Positions 34,124 through 41,518 of a stretch of 52,541 nt of DNA are shown one piece after another. A program made the translations under genes and the position numbers. The number at the start of each line of letters is the position of its first letter. The first letter of the stretch is position 1. The notes beneath the pieces were generated by a model. That model searched no databases and was not told the DNA's origin. It worked only from the letters and a program-made list of their open reading frames with translations. The DNA lies in IMG/VR virus record IMGVR_UViG_3300049793_000050, positions 1 to 52,541 of that record. One strand, written 5' to 3'. The DNA comes from a virus.

Positions 34124-35335
34124 TTAAGCCGCTACTGCGCCTTCAAACTCACGAAGCCATTCGGCGGCGACATTAATATCCACTTCGAAATGCTTGGCAA
34201 CAGCACCGGCAAGTTCCGCGTCGGTCGGTCGCGATATCATGGTTCCGGTAGGCCGTGCATATGAAGGCGCCGGATCTAGTAGCACAGCAGACAATCCTGC
34301 GCGCTCTGTCGTGAGGGTCGGATAGGTGACGGCCAGCGCCTCATCTGCCGCATGAATTTCCTCGACGCGCTTGGCGTCGGCTTCTTCCTGCTGACGCGTC
34401 AACTCGGCTTGCGCAGCATCGCGTGCGTAAGCCGCATCCCGGAGTTCCGCCAATTCCGCCGCTTGTTCATCCATCTGGCGCTGGCGCTCGGCCTGCTCGG
34501 CGGCGAACTTGTCCTGCTGCGCCTTCAGTTCGGCCTGTGCGGCGTCGCGCTCGGCTTTAGCGATACGTTCTTGTTCGGCGGCGTGCGCGGCCATAGCGGC
34601 CCGTTCCTGTTCGATGGCGAGGCGTTCGGCGGCCAGGCGTGCGGCTTCTTCTTCGCGATCGGCCTTTTCTCCGGCGAGTTGCTGGCGCTGCGCTTCGGCT
34701 TGGAATTCCACATTGCGCTGCGCGGTTTCGGCCTTGGCGAGTTGATCGAGTGCCTCGAAACGCGCATCCTTGGCTGCGTCAATAAATTCTTCATAGCCAT
34801 CGAGCGACACGTTGACCAGACTGAAAATCATGGCGCTGATTTCTTCTGCTGATTTGCCAACTGCCGACAGTGGGAGAGAGCTGATTGCATCGATGCGCGC
34901 TTTGATGGCATCGGATCGCGCACGTTCGGCTGCGATCTTGGCGGCTTTCTCGGCTTCCTTCCTGGTCTCTTCGCCCTTGATGTCGGCGTCGAACAATTCT
35001 TCCAGTGGCGTGATGCGCTCTTCAACCTGATCGAAACCAGATTCCAGCAGCTTGCCGATTTTCGTGATTGGTTCCTTGCGGGATTTGCGCTCCTTGTCGG
35101 CAGCTACGCGCATGTCACGGAAGAGGGCGCGGCACTTGATCGCAACCGCCATGCCTACGGTCGTCTTGATGTCGTATTCAACGGTGCGCACGCTGTCGAT
35201 TGCCGTCGCAAGCTGGTCATTGAATGGCTGATAGACCTCCTTGGTATATTTCTCCGGTGAGAGGGAAATCAGGGCGAGTGCGCCGACTTGCGACGTGTCG
35301 GCAACCTTGGCGAGTTCTGTTTGTGTCGTGTTCAT
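34124..35335 (-). CDS. Long coiled-coil protein of the recombination module
   Basis: A 403-residue protein. The N-terminal 130 residues (SPEKYTKEVYQPFNDQLATA, EYDIKTTVGMAVAIKCRALF) form a helical domain. Residues about 200-335 are a long, highly charged Ala/Glu/Arg coiled coil. A small C-terminal helical domain (DAELAGAVAKHFEVDINVAA) ends the protein. Proteins of this build sit beside YqaJ exonucleases in many proteobacterial phages; function unknown, possibly a scaffold or SbcC-like helper. Confidence 0.65.
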   Translation of the reverse strand: MNTTQTELAKVADTSQVGALALISLSPEKYTKEVYQPFNDQLATAIDSVRTVEYDIKTTVGMAVAIKCRALFRDMRVAADKERKSRKEPITKIGKLLESGFDQVEERITPLEELFDADIKGEETRKEAEKAAKIAAERARSDAIKARIDAISSLPLSAVGKSAEEISAMIFSLVNVSLDGYEEFIDAAKDARFEALDQLAKAETAQRNVEFQAEAQRQQLAGEKADREEEAARLAAERLAIEQERAAMAAHAAEQERIAKAERDAAQAELKAQQDKFAAEQAERQRQMDEQAAELAELRDAAYARDAAQAELTRQQEEADAKRVEEIHAADEALAVTYPTLTTERAGLSAVLLDPAPSYARPTGTMISRPTDAELAGAVAKHFEVDINVAAEWLREFEGAVAA

Positions 35336-35344
35336 GGATTCCCT

Positions 35345-35569
35345 TTAAGGGCAGCAGCTTGGAGAGCCGCCGCATAGGTTGTTGTAGTCGTCTGAACCGG
35401 GGAATCTTTCGATTTCCGCCGGCCATTCGTAAGATCGATCGCATCGCCTGCAGGTCGCCATCACATTCCCATCGAGCATATAAAGCCCGTCTGGCAGTTC
35501 ATCTTCGATCTGCGCAATCGGCGCGTCAGCTGGGCGCTGATCGGCGAACCATTTACCAAAATCTTTCAC
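35345..35569 (-). CDS. Small cysteine-rich protein
   Basis: A 74-residue protein with a CRRC pair in the middle and Cys residues in NNLCGGSPSCCP at the end, consistent with a small zinc-binding domain. It overlaps the exonuclease gene stop region by four bases. Function unknown. Confidence 0.6.
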   Translation of the reverse strand: MKDFGKWFADQRPADAPIAQIEDELPDGLYMLDGNVMATCRRCDRSYEWPAEIERFPGSDDYNNLCGGSPSCCP

Positions 35570-36195
35570 TGAGTCACCCCGTATTTCGCAAGCAGGTTGC
35601 GGACGTTCAAATTTATCTCGGCTACAGCGTTCAGCACCTTTTCTGCCATGTCGCTGATATACGCCTCGTCGCGCTTGATGGTCTGGATATACAACTGCAT
35701 TTCAGGCGGGAACAAGGGATGAAAACTAACGAAGTCCCACTCATCGCAATCGCAGCACCACATGCCGCCCTGAACCTGTGCCATATGCTCCTCAGGCATT
35801 CCATTCAGCAGCGTGTCGAGATGCACGGTTGGTGTGTAGGGACATTTTGATTCGTAGCCTTTTCGCTTGCCGAGCAAGCCGTCCGGAGAGCATCCAACCT
35901 GCATATGTTTCGGATGCCGGATGAAGCCGACTTCGGTACAAAATGCGCCAGTACGCGCCTCGTAAGCCATGCGCGCAAGCGGCTCGTGCTGGTTGCCCCA
36001 ATCCGTCGCCTTGGAAGTCCACATAGCACCTGGTCGTCCGGTCAGCAGCTCAAGCGTGATTTCGGTGATTGCCGTCTCGCGGGACTTCAGAAATCGTTTT
36101 CCCGACTTGTCCATCGCGCTGACATCTGCGAAACGGGAGCCTGTAACCGATCCCAATCGTTCGAGCAGCCATGCTTCGGTTTTTTGTTCGCTCAT
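35566..36195 (-). CDS. YqaJ-family recombination exonuclease
   Basis: A 209-residue lambda-exonuclease-type nuclease that resects double-strand ends for phage recombination. PD-(D/E)xK core: Asp105 in GCSPDGLLG, Glu115 and Lys117 in GYESKCPY; an upstream Glu71 in GNQHEPLAR completes the typical set. N-terminal GSVTGSRFADV matches the family entry helix. It is paired with the candidate annealing protein encoded just upstream in the transcript. Confidence 0.92.
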   Translation of the reverse strand: MSEQKTEAWLLERLGSVTGSRFADVSAMDKSGKRFLKSRETAITEITLELLTGRPGAMWTSKATDWGNQHEPLARMAYEARTGAFCTEVGFIRHPKHMQVGCSPDGLLGKRKGYESKCPYTPTVHLDTLLNGMPEEHMAQVQGGMWCCDCDEWDFVSFHPLFPPEMQLYIQTIKRDEAYISDMAEKVLNAVAEINLNVRNLLAKYGVTQ

Positions 36196-36198
36196 GGC

Positions 36199-37083
36199 TT
36201 ACCCCGGCATCGAATCAAGACCGGCATCGAAATCGCTCACAGCGGCTTTTGTCGGTGTCGGCATAGGGTCGGCGGCAGGCTTTGCAATAACCGCGGCGCG
36301 TGCGGAAACCGCTGCCTTGAATGCGTTGTAAGCTTCCATGTCGCCGGTCGGCTTGATCTCGGCAAGTCCTTCCGCCCAAACCTTCTTGATCTCGGCTTCG
36401 CTGTTGGCGGCATTGGCGGCGGCTATCCACTTGGCACGCAATGCGGGGTCTGACGGCGGCGCACCGTGAGTGAAGTTCTCACGAAGAGCTTCGTCAATAT
36501 CTTCCAAATCCTGCTGGAAAATGTCGGAGCAGCCGAGCGTAGTCAGGGTCATATCGATCTGCGACCGCTTCTTTGCCATCTTGAGAACCGTGTTCGACAT
36601 ATCCGCCGGCGAGACGCGGACTTGCTCGGTCTTCTGAGTCTTGTTCTGGTATTTGCTCCACTTGACGCGGCGCAGAGACTCGTCGGTCGCTTCGAATTCC
36701 TCGACGCAGACCGCACGACGCCACGCATACTTGTCTTCACCGGTGGAGCATTCGCCGATGCCGTAGCCAACAATCTTGTCTGTTGGCGTGTGACGGCCAA
36801 GACATTTAACGCGGTATCGAATTTCGGTGACGCGGCCTTTGGTGTCTTTGGTGATGAATTCTTCGACGGTCGGTTCCGCAGAAATCCTGAACGTAGAGAG
36901 CAAGACTTCAGAGCCCGACTTGTAAAGGCTTGGTTGCTTGCAGCCAGGAATCACGCCGTAATGAACATCTTTCTTCATCACGGATTCCATTACCTGCTGG
37001 ACTACGCGCATCGTTTGCAGGGTTTCTGCTACCGATGCCGGCGCTGCTACCCGATCTTCAATCATTACTACTTGACCATTCAT
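36199..37083 (-). CDS. Putative single-strand annealing / recombination mediator protein
   Basis: A 294-residue protein of a widespread phage family with conserved KKDVHYGVIPGCKQPSLYKS and LLSTFRI (about residues 37-68), a beta-rich middle (EIRYRVKCLGRHTPTDKI) and NTVLKMAKKRSQIDMTLTTL near residue 164. It is not an obvious RecT, Erf or Bet protein, but its adjacency to the exonuclease suggests it is the annealing or ssDNA-binding partner. The C-terminal ~60 residues are Ala/Pro-rich and end in an acidic tail (SDFDAGLDSMPG), as in ssDNA-binding proteins. Confidence 0.6.
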   Translation of the reverse strand: MNGQVVMIEDRVAAPASVAETLQTMRVVQQVMESVMKKDVHYGVIPGCKQPSLYKSGSEVLLSTFRISAEPTVEEFITKDTKGRVTEIRYRVKCLGRHTPTDKIVGYGIGECSTGEDKYAWRRAVCVEEFEATDESLRRVKWSKYQNKTQKTEQVRVSPADMSNTVLKMAKKRSQIDMTLTTLGCSDIFQQDLEDIDEALRENFTHGAPPSDPALRAKWIAAANAANSEAEIKKVWAEGLAEIKPTGDMEAYNAFKAAVSARAAVIAKPAADPMPTPTKAAVSDFDAGLDSMPG

Positions 37084-37107
37084 TTTCTCTCTCCGTTTAT
37101 TTTTAAA

Positions 37108-37353
37108 CTACTTCGCCCGATTAATCGCCGCGCGCACCTTAATCATCTCGATCACAATGCCCGTATGCCGCTCGTAGTCGCCTGGATCATCAAACTTGAT
37201 CCGCTTCGCCCTGTGATCCAGCCGCGACAGTCTCGATTTCAGGCAGTACAAGTGGTGCGCTCGCTCCCATTTCGAGAGCAGGGAATGCAAGAGATTTGCC
37301 AACCTCTTCCACGCCAAGCGCCGGCCAGACCAGAGAGCCATCAGGTTTTTCAT
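37108..37353 (-). CDS. Small basic early protein
   Basis: An 81-residue, strongly basic helical protein (LYCLKSRLSRLDHRAKRIKF, then DDPGDYERHTGIVIEMI). Possible nucleic-acid binding by charge, but no family recognised. Another long open frame overlaps its first half in a different frame (see 37190-37548). Confidence 0.5.
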   Translation of the reverse strand: MKNLMALWSGRRLAWKRLANLLHSLLSKWERAHHLYCLKSRLSRLDHRAKRIKFDDPGDYERHTGIVIEMIKVRAAINRAK

Positions 37354-37446
37354 TGCATCCCCAGTTGTTAATGAGAGTTATCCAGCATTCTTTCCATTCA
37401 GCCAGATCGGCGGCATCCTTCTCGATCTGGGCTCTCTTTGCGGCGC

Positions 37447-37548
37447 TTATAATGCGCTCGCGATCAGCAACAACACGCCGACACCGATCACCACGATTGC
37501 CTGATGGCGATCAGACCAAGCACTGCCGGCGAAAAGTAGAAAGTTCAT
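37447..37548 (-). CDS. Short membrane peptide, possibly the N-terminus of a frameshifted gene
   Basis: A 33-residue frame MNFLLFAGSAWSDRHQ with a membrane helix (AIVVIGVGVLLLIASAL), overlapping the preceding gene by four bases (ATGA). Immediately after it, the -1 frame stays open from about 37510 down to 37190 and reads like protein (AAKRAQIEKDAADLAEWKEC) without a normal start codon. The two could be halves of one membrane-anchored protein. Confidence 0.4.
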   Translation of the reverse strand: MNFLLFAGSAWSDRHQAIVVIGVGVLLLIASAL

Positions 37549-37832
37549 ATGGCGCCCGCTTTGGTAAGTGCGGCTCGGATGACGGAAGAAAGCGACACCA
37601 TAGGCACGCTTTCTGCTGCCGAATCGGTGAAATCTATGATCGGCTGGCTTTTCACTGAGCCACGATTAAGTCCGGCTAAGGTCAGTTTCAGCGCAGCGAC
37701 CAGATCGTCATACGCATTGCACTTGCGCTCCAATTCGCGAGCATGTTGCGCCATCTCATTAAACGACTTTTCGCAATATCGGTACTCACCAAGCAAGTCG
37801 TTTTCTAGCGCGTCTGTTTGTGGTGTTGCCAT
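37545..37832 (-). CDS. Early-left operon protein, unknown
   Basis: A 95-residue helical protein (YRYCEKSFNEMAQHARELER). The charged helix from residue 15 to 50 could form a coiled coil. It is separated by about 119 bases, with no clear gene, from the HNH gene upstream. No family recognised. Confidence 0.5.
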   Translation of the reverse strand: MATPQTDALENDLLGEYRYCEKSFNEMAQHARELERKCNAYDDLVAALKLTLAGLNRGSVKSQPIIDFTDSAAESVPMVSLSSVIRAALTKAGAI

Positions 37833-37951
37833 GATCTTCTCCGTCGAATTAGGTTTGGAGTCCCGCCTCAGAACTTCGCCAGCGCGGGATACTGGGCCGA
37901 TTTATCCAACACGGCAGTGGAGCCTCGCGTAAGGCCAACCGTGATTACTCC

Positions 37952-38401
37952 CTATAAGTGCAGCCAGTATTTTTTGCGCTTGATGTCGCTGATCTGCATT
38001 CGAGAAACCCCGTAATCGGTAGCGATCTCCCTTAGCACTCTGAAATCTGATCGAATCGCTAGAACTTGCGCTTCGGTAAGCTTGCAGCTACCGTTGTCGG
38101 TCCCTTTTGCATAAAGACCTCGATCAACGGCGTCTTGCGAGTTCTCGGCGCACGTTCCAGCCAAAAGGCGGTCAGGATTGACACAAAGCTTGTTATCACA
38201 TTTATGGCGCACGACCAATCCGACTGGGATTTGCCCAACATATAACCCATACGCAACGCGGTGAGCGCCAACCATTTTCCCATCGCGCCGGATCTGACCG
38301 TACCCGCCGCAATTTGTAGATGCCGACCAAATCCAGCACCCAGGAGTGACGCGAAACTTCGCTTCGAACCGCTGTTTAAATGGCTTGTTTGTCATTTTCA
38401 T
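37952..38401 (-). CDS. HNH homing endonuclease with C-terminal HTH
   Basis: A 149-residue nuclease. HNH_3-type features are GCWIWSASTNCGGYGQI, AHRVAYGLYVG, VVRHKCDNKLCVNPDRL. A C-terminal module (KLTEAQVLAIRSDFRVLREI then YGVSRMQISDIKRKKYW) resembles the intron-encoded nuclease repeat HTH that grips the target site. A free-standing homing endonuclease inserted in the early operon is the likely interpretation. Confidence 0.88.
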   Translation of the reverse strand: MKMTNKPFKQRFEAKFRVTPGCWIWSASTNCGGYGQIRRDGKMVGAHRVAYGLYVGQIPVGLVVRHKCDNKLCVNPDRLLAGTCAENSQDAVDRGLYAKGTDNGSCKLTEAQVLAIRSDFRVLREIATDYGVSRMQISDIKRKKYWLHL

Positions 38402-38489
38402 CTCCGCATGTCTAGCTGTTGGTGGCTCTGGCCTATCTCAATCCTGCGAATTAGTGCCGTCTTTCCGGCTGTCTCTTGGTTTTACGGTC

Positions 38490-38509
38490 AAAGCCCCAAG
38501 TGGGCTTTT
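38490..38509. terminator. Stem-loop in intergenic stretch beside HNH gene
   Basis: AAAGCCC pairs with GGGCTTT across CAAGT. The T tract is short on the + strand and poor on the - strand, so it may be a weak terminator after the gene at 38630-38908. Nothing else is recognised in 38402-38629. Confidence 0.4.
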
Positions 38510-38629
38510 GGTATCGCACCGCTTTCGCGCACCGCCCGCTAACTACGACCGACTCACACCGAGCTTCAAGTTGTTTTTTTCTTGCGCCTCGCATTTCGTC
38601 TGGCTCCGACTGGTTTATTTGATTTGATT

Positions 38630-38908
38630 TCAATTCTTCCGCGCCTGCAGCAATCCCTGCAGCACGCTCACTGTCTCTGGTGTAGCTGTCGCAATCAGCA
38701 GTGCTTCGCAGCGTCGGTCAGCGGCGCGGCGCAGAGGCAGGCCGCCCATGAGGCGCTTGACGAATAACGCCAGCCGTGCGTCTTCCTTGCGAGCTTCCTC
38801 GGCCTTGAATTCGACTTCGCGCGCAGCTTCCATCGCCGCGCGCGCCATCTGTTCGCGCTCCGTTGCGTAGAGGCTGACTACTACGCCGTCTGTGACTCGT
38901 GCTCCCAT
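38630..38908 (-). CDS. Small helical early protein
   Basis: A 92-residue protein. ATG 38908 (MGARVTDGVVVSLYATEREQ) has a GGAG site seven bases upstream; a TTG four codons earlier is less likely. The middle is a charged Ala/Glu/Arg helix and the end (ALLIATATPETVSVLQGLLQ) another helix. Unknown function. Confidence 0.55.
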   Translation of the reverse strand: MGARVTDGVVVSLYATEREQMARAAMEAAREVEFKAEEARKEDARLALFVKRLMGGLPLRRAADRRCEALLIATATPETVSVLQGLLQARKN

Positions 38909-38948
38909 TTTTTTCTCCAAGTTGTGATCAAGTGAAAAAGACGATTTG

Positions 38949-39068
38949 TTACTTGCTGAACGTCACCAATGCCGCGCTCCGCAATTCGCTCGTCAGGTCG
39001 CTGCCGATGATCCATGCAGCACCCAGCGTCAAGCCGATGATTACGACCGCAAAAATGAACTCCTTCAT
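38949..39068 (-). CDS. Small membrane protein
   Basis: A 39-residue frame MKEFIFAVVIIGLTLGAAWI with one membrane helix and a short polar tail. It starts 10 bases after the preceding gene ends, inside the P-left operon. Small size limits confidence; function unknown. Confidence 0.45.
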   Translation of the reverse strand: MKEFIFAVVIIGLTLGAAWIIGSDLTSELRSAALVTFSK

Positions 39069-39077
39069 GGCGATTCC

Positions 39078-39254
39078 TTAAGCGAAAACTTGGTGTTTCA
39101 GAACCGGCTCGTCGCACTCAACTGTGCGGGCTGCATCAACCAAGTCCCATCCGAGGGCGCGCCGAATTTCCTGCATCGATGGCAGCGGGCGATGGCCTAA
39201 TTGCCGCTGCTGCATGAATTCGCGGGCTTTTTCTTTCGTGACGTTGGTTTGCAT
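39078..39254 (-). CDS. First gene of the early-left operon, small protein
   Basis: A 58-residue protein (MQTNVTKEKAREFMQQRQLG) whose ATG 39254 follows an AGGAG site. The phrase PLPSMQEIRRALGWDLVDAA resembles a small helical DNA-binding unit (LexA-type HTH entry LPSMQEIRRALG), so a regulator role is possible. It is the first gene after the promoter at 39295-39323, the position where lambdoid phages place antiterminators. Confidence 0.55.
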   Translation of the reverse strand: MQTNVTKEKAREFMQQRQLGHRPLPSMQEIRRALGWDLVDAARTVECDEPVLKHQVFA

Positions 39255-39294
39255 AGCTGGCTCCTTGGTGGGGTGCGCTGAACGGTATGAATTT

Positions 39295-39323
39295 ACTATA
39301 GCAGCGCTACATTTAAAAAGCAA
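39295..39323 (-). promoter_or_regulatory. Early leftward promoter (P-left) with two operators
   Basis: On the - strand, -35 TTGCTT (39323-39318), 17-base spacer, -10 TATAGT (39300-39295). A palindrome TAGCAGCGCTA (39299-39309) overlaps the -10 and a second site TAGCAATGCTT (39324-39334) abuts the -35. The -35, spacing and operator type match the rightward promoter at 41057-41085. Confidence 0.82.
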
Positions 39324-39374
39324 TAGCAATGCTTGATATAATGTGAAAATAATTTCAGGCGCCAAATTCGAGGC

Positions 39375-39398
39375 GAAAAAATACCCCGGCTAGCGGGG
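39375..39398 (-). terminator. Intrinsic terminator of the lipoprotein transcript
   Basis: CCCCG/CGGGG stem (39384-39388 with 39394-39398) followed on the - strand by a T-rich run (39375-39383). It isolates the lysogenic-side transcript from P-left. Confidence 0.78.
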
Positions 39399-39428
39399 CA
39401 TCGTTTCTATGTGGAGGGTGACTGCGGT

Positions 39429-39809
39429 TTAATTGCCTCTGACAAACCCTTTAAAGGAGACTACAGCTTCGTAGATATTGGGGTTGCATCCGAACATGTT
39501 GTCACAAGACGGCTTGATTAGAATTTGCGCCGATCCGTCGCCGCGCGGGAGTCTGGAAACGGAGTAAGCAAGTTCAACCTTATGACCGAACGGCCCATAG
39601 GTTTGAATGACAGCATCGCTCACCGTTTGGATTTTGTACCCACTATGCATAGACACCCAAACCTGCGCGCGCTGCCAGTAAGTATTGCATTCGGCGTTGT
39701 CAATGCAGATGAGCGGTCTTTCTGCGTCATACCTTGTGCTTGGGTTTATGGGTGTGGCGCACCCTGCAAGGAGGCCCAATAGCGTCGCTGTCATGGCAAT
39801 TTTCTTCAT
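39429..39809 (-). CDS. Lipoprotein in immunity region, paralogue 2
   Basis: A 126-residue predicted lipoprotein with lipobox LLAGC (Cys17). The mature part has CIDNAECNTYWQRAQVWVSM, SGYKIQTVSDAVIQTYGP and a late cysteine pair in SCDNMFGCNPN, matching the cysteine and aromatic layout of the lipoprotein at 12449-12826. A GGAG site lies upstream and a terminator downstream. Placement next to the repressor region suggests expression in the lysogen, where a surface lipoprotein could block superinfection. That role is inferred. Confidence 0.7.
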   Translation of the reverse strand: MKKIAMTATLLGLLAGCATPINPSTRYDAERPLICIDNAECNTYWQRAQVWVSMHSGYKIQTVSDAVIQTYGPFGHKVELAYSVSRLPRGDGSAQILIKPSCDNMFGCNPNIYEAVVSFKGFVRGN

Positions 39810-39900
39810 TATATTTTTCTCCTGCTTGGCATGGCGGTATGTCGATGCGCCGAAACCAACTCTCTCATACCATTCGCATATTGGCTTTGCGTTTTATCAA

Positions 39901-40170
39901 CTAGCCTTTATCGCACTCTGCCGGCATGCTGACTTCGATACATATTCGCCCCGGCTCATTGCGGCTGAGAAGCTCCCGAACGAGGTCGGCGGTCGATACC
40001 CGGCTCAAACTTCCGGGCGAATCGAAGCTGGCACTAAGGCGCGCCACGATTTCGCTATTCATCGACTGGTTGCCGCTCATCGAGCGCTTGTTCTCATCCA
40101 CCACCTGTTGCAGCAGTTGTTTTAGTTTGTCTGGTACGCGCAGGGCGACTGGATTTATATCTCTTAGCAT
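39901..40170 (-). CDS. Arc-like ribbon-helix-helix regulator
   Basis: An 89-residue protein. INPVALRVPDKLKQLLQQVV and NSEIVARLSASF give the Arc/MetJ-type ribbon-helix-helix pattern: a strand, then two helices with an NSEI-type turn. A GTG at 40188 would add six residues. Upstream lie an ACAC-AA-GTGT inverted repeat (near 40170-40185) and GCTATTTATAGC (40220-40231), possible operators. Probably a regulator of the lysis-lysogeny region. Confidence 0.68.
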   Translation of the reverse strand: MLRDINPVALRVPDKLKQLLQQVVDENKRSMSGNQSMNSEIVARLSASFDSPGSLSRVSTADLVRELLSRNEPGRICIEVSMPAECDKG

Positions 40171-40442
40171 GGACACAAGTGTATCCACGCCATAATTTTC
40201 CAGTTAGTAACACTGTGGTGCTATTTATAGCCCGCAAGGTTGAGATATAGGAATAGAATAAATTTCCTGCTGTTGCGCCCGCCCAATAAATTTGGCGTAG
40301 GATTAAATGCCTGCGCAAAACAATGTATGGGCGTACAGTATAAGCTGGGCCAAGGGGCGAATTGTTGCAAATGTTGCAGGTTGCTTCCAACAGCGAAGAC
40401 AGGTGTATTTTTGCGATTCGTTATTCATTTTAGGCCGCGATA

Positions 40443-40715
40443 ATGAACATTGATTTAGACAAACTGCGCGCACTCTTTCTGATGCTGGACGACCAGCGTC
40501 AGCAGGACGTTGCATTGATGTTGATGGCGCTCTCGGTAGCGTTCCCGCGCACCGAGCCGGTCAAGCTAAGCCTTGTTCCGCGCCTTGATGGCCGATTTCG
40601 GGAGCCCGGCAGCGACCACAAGCAGCGTTTTCCTACTATCTGCCTTGGTGGCGCGGTAGAGGCTGAGCAACTCGGCTTCGTCGTCAGTGATCCATTGCAT
40701 GCGATACGGAGGTAG
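40443..40715 (+). CDS. Small protein convergent with and overlapping the repressor 3' end
   Basis: A 90-residue frame. The first ~40 residues (MNIDLDKLRALFLMLDDQRQ) look like a genuine small phage protein. From 40566 on it runs antisense through the last 150 bases of the CI-like gene and that part looks like shadow sequence. It may be a true gene truncated or extended when the modules were joined. The 247 bases upstream (40196-40442) hold TTGC-rich direct repeats near 40365-40384 but no other gene. Confidence 0.38.
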   Translation: MNIDLDKLRALFLMLDDQRQQDVALMLMALSVAFPRTEPVKLSLVPRLDGRFREPGSDHKQRFPTICLGGAVEAEQLGFVVSDPLHAIRR

Positions 40716-41006
40716 TGGCTTTAATTGGGGCTGCGCTTCTATATTGCCGGCCGCCAGCATCTTCGCCGCAGGGCTTGTTTGCGCCATCGCGCCAGCCGCC
40801 TCTGCGGCTAATCTCGGGCTGATTTCTTCCAGTCCACATCCGAACGCCTTCGCGTACACAAGCGCAGCATCTAGGCTGATAGGGCGCAATCCATTTATAT
40901 GCTGATAGATGATTGACTGACCGCCTTTTAAGGCGTGGTCGCGCGCAAACGCGGCCCGATTGACGCCGCGAAAGCGTGCCGCCAGTTGTGCCGCCTCTTG
41001 TTCCAT
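40566..41006 (-). CDS. CI-like repressor
   Basis: A 146-residue repressor candidate. The N-terminal XRE-type HTH spans about residues 8-65 (AAFARDHALKGGQSIIYQHI, then NGLRPISLDAALVYAKAF). The C-terminus (MQWITDDEAELLSLYRATKA) is the short helical end seen in peptidase-less phage repressors, so RecA-stimulated self-cleavage is not expected from the sequence. ATG 41006 has a GGAG site. It diverges from the Cro-like gene, with operators between them. Confidence 0.8.
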   Translation of the reverse strand: MEQEAAQLAARFRGVNRAAFARDHALKGGQSIIYQHINGLRPISLDAALVYAKAFGCGLEEISPRLAAEAAGAMAQTSPAAKMLAAGNIEAQPQLKPLPPYRMQWITDDEAELLSLYRATKADSRKTLLVVAAGLPKSAIKARNKA

Positions 41007-41022
41007 TATTAAATTCTCCATT

Positions 41023-41033
41023 AAGCAATGCTA
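41023..41033. promoter_or_regulatory. Operator just upstream of the repressor gene
   Basis: AAGCAATGCTA, containing the palindrome AGCAATGCT (41024-41032), the same class as the sites at 39299, 39324 and 41071. It lies in the repressor leader, so repressor binding here could autoregulate. Confidence 0.65.
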
Positions 41034-41056
41034 TATAAATAAATATATAGCTTGGC

Positions 41057-41085
41057 TTGCTTTTTTGCTGTAGCAATGCTATTGT
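41057..41085 (+). promoter_or_regulatory. Early rightward promoter (P-right) with operator
   Basis: -35 TTGCTT (41057-41062), 17-base spacer, -10 TATTGT (41080-41085). The perfect palindrome TAGCAATGCTA (41071-41081) covers the spacer end and the -10, so bound repressor would block polymerase. The downstream start codon at 41092 is only seven bases after the -10. Confidence 0.82.
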
Positions 41086-41091
41086 CTATGC

Positions 41092-41376
41092 ATGCCTACT
41101 AAATCCAACGAAGCAATCGCGCGTGCATGCGCCTATGTCGACGGGCAAGCCAAGCTTGCCGAGCGCCTGCATGTTTCCCCATCCGCCGTCAACCAATGGG
41201 TCAACGGCACGCGTCCAATTCCTGCAATCCATTGCCCAGAAATCGAGAAACTTTGCGACGGGACGGTTTGCTGCGAAGAATTGAACGACAAGGTTGATTG
41301 GGCGTATGTCCGCTCTACCAAATATCCATCAAACAAAAAGAAGGCCCGCGCACAGGATCCTAACGCAAGGGGATGA
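41092..41376 (+). CDS. Cro/YdaS-like regulator, probably leaderless
   Basis: A 94-residue protein with an HTH (IARACAYVDGQAKLAERLHV, then SPSAVNQWVNGTRPIPA) of the YdaS_antitoxin/Cro-like type, followed by a basic tail (YPSNKKKARAQ). It is the first gene from P-right. Its ATG coincides with the predicted transcription start and has no ribosome site, so a leaderless message is expected. Probably represses the CI side during lytic growth. Confidence 0.8.
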   Translation: MPTKSNEAIARACAYVDGQAKLAERLHVSPSAVNQWVNGTRPIPAIHCPEIEKLCDGTVCCEELNDKVDWAYVRSTKYPSNKKKARAQDPNARG

Positions 41377-41518
41377 ACGTCGGTTGGCAGGACTGATTTT
41401 TAGCACGAGTTTTCATACAAAAAATTTTAATTCAAAACAGACCTTCAACGATGCTCATTTCGCATGAAGGCCACAGAAGCACAACGCAATAGGGTGGATT
41501 GCTGATACGGAGCATCTC

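Noticed and set aside
34352-34852. Rightward Leu/Phe-rich frame that looks like a membrane protein
   Set aside because: It is the antisense of a GC-rich coiled-coil-coding region, where Ala/Glu/Arg codons read as Leu/Phe/Ala/Cys.
36466-37371. 301-codon rightward open frame across the annealing-protein gene
   Set aside because: Antisense to a conserved protein coupled to the exonuclease; Arg/Phe/His-rich shadow sequence with no recognisable domain.
41024-41075. A consensus promoter for the repressor reading leftward
   Set aside because: The stretch is very AT-rich with several TATA-like boxes, but no -35 at proper spacing. A promoter is likely but cannot be placed with confidence.
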